Of a stretch of 34,593 nucleotides of DNA, positions 33,701 through 34,593 are shown piece by piece (within the stretch, counting starts at the first letter, position 1; every line of letters begins with the position of its first letter). The position numbers and the translations under genes were made by a program. A model generated the notes under the pieces. It was not told the DNA's origin. It did no database searches and saw nothing but the letters and a program-made list of their open reading frames with translations. Source of the DNA: JBBDYH01 sp040901795 (GTDB lineage Bacteria > Planctomycetota > Planctomycetia > Pirellulales > JALHPA01); NCBI GenBank assembly GCA_040901795.1, contig JBBDYH010000053.1:1-34593 (forward strand). Reading direction: 5' to 3'.

Positions 33701-34516
33701 GTCTCGTACGAGCAGCGCCGCTTTCTTGATTTGAATAGACGTCGCCCAGTCCGGGTTCGTGCGGTGACTATGCCCATCCTCCAGTTCGATGCCGATGCTG
33801 CTGTTGTTGGCGTTGGGGGCAGGGGTGCCGGCATGCGTGGCGATGTCGCTCTCCCGGATCAACTGTGTGACACGGCCTTCACGCGTCACGTAGTAATGCA
33901 CACTGTGCTTTGTGGCCAGGTTGTCCAAGTCGCCGCGTTGAAAGCCATCCGTCGCATGGATGATGATCTGATTGACCGATACGGCACGAGCGCCGTTGTT
34001 AACGCCTTCGACCACATACTCCACGAGCGGTGAATCGGGATCGAAATGCGGTTTATCAAAGACTTGAATGGGGTCGCCGGGACGATCAGGGTGTCTTGTG
34101 ACTCGCGTGGTGATTGGTTTGGGCTCCGCTTGGACGATGGCTTGGCCGGTCGCGGTGCTGGCCCAGAAGGCAATTTGGCCGTCGTTGTTGATCGGGTCGT
34201 AGAGCGCGACATCCTGGATCGTACCCGTGAGCCCCGGCACGTTCTGGCCAATCTTGGCGACTTGGATCGGGGCTTCAACGCCGATTGAGTTGGGATTGCC
34301 GAACCCGTCATTGAAGATGTTGATCCGGCTTGTGTAGATCGCCGGCCCTTTGGTTGTTCCGACCGTGTCGTTGGCGTGATAGACGACCGTGGCATAACTG
34401 CCTTTGGCCGGGACGGCGAAGGCCTGAAGATTTGTGACTCCCACGCGGCTTGTGGTTGAGAATCCATGAAAGGGGCCCGGGCCGCCGGCCGGGTCGCCAA
34501 TCTGCCAGTCGGTCAC
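30722..34516 (-). CDS. Amidase-domain giant surface protein, N-terminal part in window
   Basis: A 1,264-aa frame ending in TAG 30,722-30,724. Residues about 163-360 are an amidase_2/PGRP-type domain: zinc ligand His 187 (IIIHATDG), HYYVTREGRVTQLI, DIATHAG (His 228) and SIGIELED (239-247). That enzyme class cuts the N-acetylmuramoyl-L-alanine bond of peptidoglycan, although planctomycete walls are thin and the true substrate is open. Two cadherin-like domains follow (VLTNDSDPEGQLDVV; VLANDSDPDGTLDPTS), then a choice-of-anchor domain, seven delta-60 repeats and the first half of a Calx-beta domain. The start given is a GTG within a conserved stretch and is probably not the true one; see the upstream frameshift. 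Confidence 0.8.
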   Translation of the reverse strand: MTDWQIGDPAGGPGPFHGFSTTSRVGVTNLQAFAVPAKGSYATVVYHANDTVGTTKGPAIYTSRINIFNDGFGNPNSIGVEAPIQVAKIGQNVPGLTGTIQDVALYDPINNDGQIAFWASTATGQAIVQAEPKPITTRVTRHPDRPGDPIQVFDKPHFDPDSPLVEYVVEGVNNGARAVSVNQIIIHATDGFQRGDLDNLATKHSVHYYVTREGRVTQLIRESDIATHAGTPAPNANNSSIGIELEDGHSHRTNPDWATSIQIKKAALLVRDIARRHGILGQGTTAGQIPHLVASTDLAFVAAAFELEVPAATGTNKDIDTTHRGVLAHGQVFRRSAGKDDPANFPSGAASPVTNPLNDSTRIATYHWTGFMTQVNNGIAFILNSPANLLVTAPQGRRVGVVPGTGQSVNEIPGASFTGPGTEPQSLAIPGGIDGQYQVQIVGTAAGMYHLDLYAASHAGDLMRTQVADQTSAGAITNYTLNYTTQVDARATVTAATNLPPVAFDDQLITRGTAPVQIEVLTNDSDPEGQLDVVTVAITEPPDSGVTSVDPGSGIISYTPNPAFVGDDSFQYEVRDTAGLASGIATVLVQVLRETVPPVAAEDERTTPFDTPIVIDVLANDSDPDGTLDPTSVGLAHDGEPLNGSIDIDRLTGQITFTPSPDFVGIGTFEYEVRDNDSASSNAASVTITVLPPDGPEIAVTGGGAAIVDGDATPAVGDDTDFGVAGQNVSGPVRTFTVRNIGPLALTLGPVSVPTGFALIEPLSASLDPGGSDTFSVQLMTSALGTFGGVLTFSTNDANENPFDFTIAGEVATVVAQRLPGSLDLTFGGGDGWLTSHAGSARSVFVLPDGKILAGGADGQFFALSRYLPNGTVDLTFGGGDGFVSTEFSSGEARTALLLPDGKVLLVGGFVTRFGFQNGIGVARYNADGAPDNTFGDFGVVTRFHGLIESIEDAVLQPDGKIVIVGSHSSRGNRDFALARLNANGTVDTTFGGGDGLATTDFGANDNDPARGVVLQPDGKIVVVGQANGRDFGVARFNADGTLDASFGGGDGLVVIDAGGGADVANDVLIQPDGQIVVVGGGRLSDGQTSRAIAIARYNTDGSPDTAFGGGDGIVATNFPGGDSDEARAVVLQPDRKLVVVGTMTSGQLLARYNADGTLDTDFGSGGRNVTPVLGPNVTGTAVALAPDGKIVIAGGGGYSSVGGFALVRYHGDAPALPTITVSATDAEGSETGANDLRFTVTRSGATDQPLTIQFQLQNDGAAG
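30865..32062 (-). repeat. Seven delta-60 repeats, block 1
   Basis: Seven units with D-x-T-F-G-G-G-D-G at the start and LQPDGKIVVVG in the middle, then ARYNADGT. The same count as block 2 supports the idea of two propellers on one chain. Confidence 0.8.
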
Positions 34517-34542
34517 TCCGTCAAAATTGAAATCCGGACCTA

Positions 34543-34593
34543 GTGCTTTGTCACTCGTGGATTAATGGATATAACCGCTTGAGTTTGATGCGG
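34543..34593 (-). pseudogene. Upstream frame of the giant protein, cut by a frameshift and the window edge
   Basis: From the right edge one minus frame reads PHQTQAVISINPRVTK and stops at TAG 34,540-34,542. The frame of the main gene carries on as ALGPDFNFDGVTDWQIGDP. Joining TK to AL needs one extra base in ACAAAGCACTAGG (about 34,543-34,552). The true protein therefore probably starts beyond the window. Confidence 0.6.

Overview
The window looks like chromosomal DNA from a planctomycete, probably of the Pirellulales type. The evidence is an LEPR-like N-terminal export motif in a short secreted protein, a PQQ-like beta-propeller protein, a Tat-exported Gfo/Idh/MocA oxidoreductase, a PPi-type phosphofructokinase, a giant cadherin-like/delta-60 surface protein, and many GC-rich palindromic intergenic repeats. 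The taxonomic call is inference; no marker gene such as rRNA is present.

Layout. Positions 1-14,093 are accessory. They hold a type III restriction-modification pair (mod 400-2529, res 2526-5003) behind a frameshifted ribbon-helix-helix gene, then a decayed gene on the minus strand. Next come a two-gene minus-strand unit (a HEAT-like protein and a cupin) and a membrane protein with a PH-like tail. After those lie an XRE-like regulator, a TIR-domain protein with a coiled coil, and a minus-strand operon of sigma factor, small acidic protein and ImmA/IrrE metallopeptidase. A lamin-tail protein and a frameshifted DUF1883 gene close the region. It ends at a 3' fragment of tRNA-Lys (14,094-14,135), the scar expected at the distal end of an element integrated in a tRNA gene. 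The intact tRNA and any integrase would then lie left of the window.

From 14.3 kb to 20.3 kb the content is core-like and all on the plus strand: PPi-dependent phosphofructokinase, an LEPR-type His-rich secreted protein, a PQQ-like propeller protein with an Arg/Gly-rich insertion, and a Tat-exported oxidoreductase. From 20.3 kb to 23.0 kb, on the minus strand, are an unknown protein with a ribbon-helix-helix-like segment, a 193-bp repeat element with perfect 18-bp terminal inverted repeats, a ParE/RelE-type toxin-antitoxin pair followed by a small gene cut by an amber codon, and a DUF4288 protein. At 23.3-27.1 kb, tssK-tssL-tssM-like form a compact, apparently incomplete type VI secretion module. 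From 27.3 kb to the right edge the minus strand codes for one giant surface protein: an amidase_2 domain, cadherin-like domains, two blocks of seven delta-60 repeats, a Calx-beta domain, Ig/PKD-like domains and RTX-like repeats. It is split by an in-frame TAG and an upstream frameshift.

How the genes may work together. Restriction-modification, TIR and toxin-antitoxin genes suggest a defence or stress island. The sigma factor, acidic protein and ImmA protease are translationally coupled and could form a proteolytically controlled sigma switch, which is the best candidate here for an undescribed system. Many reading frames are broken (five frameshifts and two amber codons seen by eye), so either the island is decaying or the assembly has errors.
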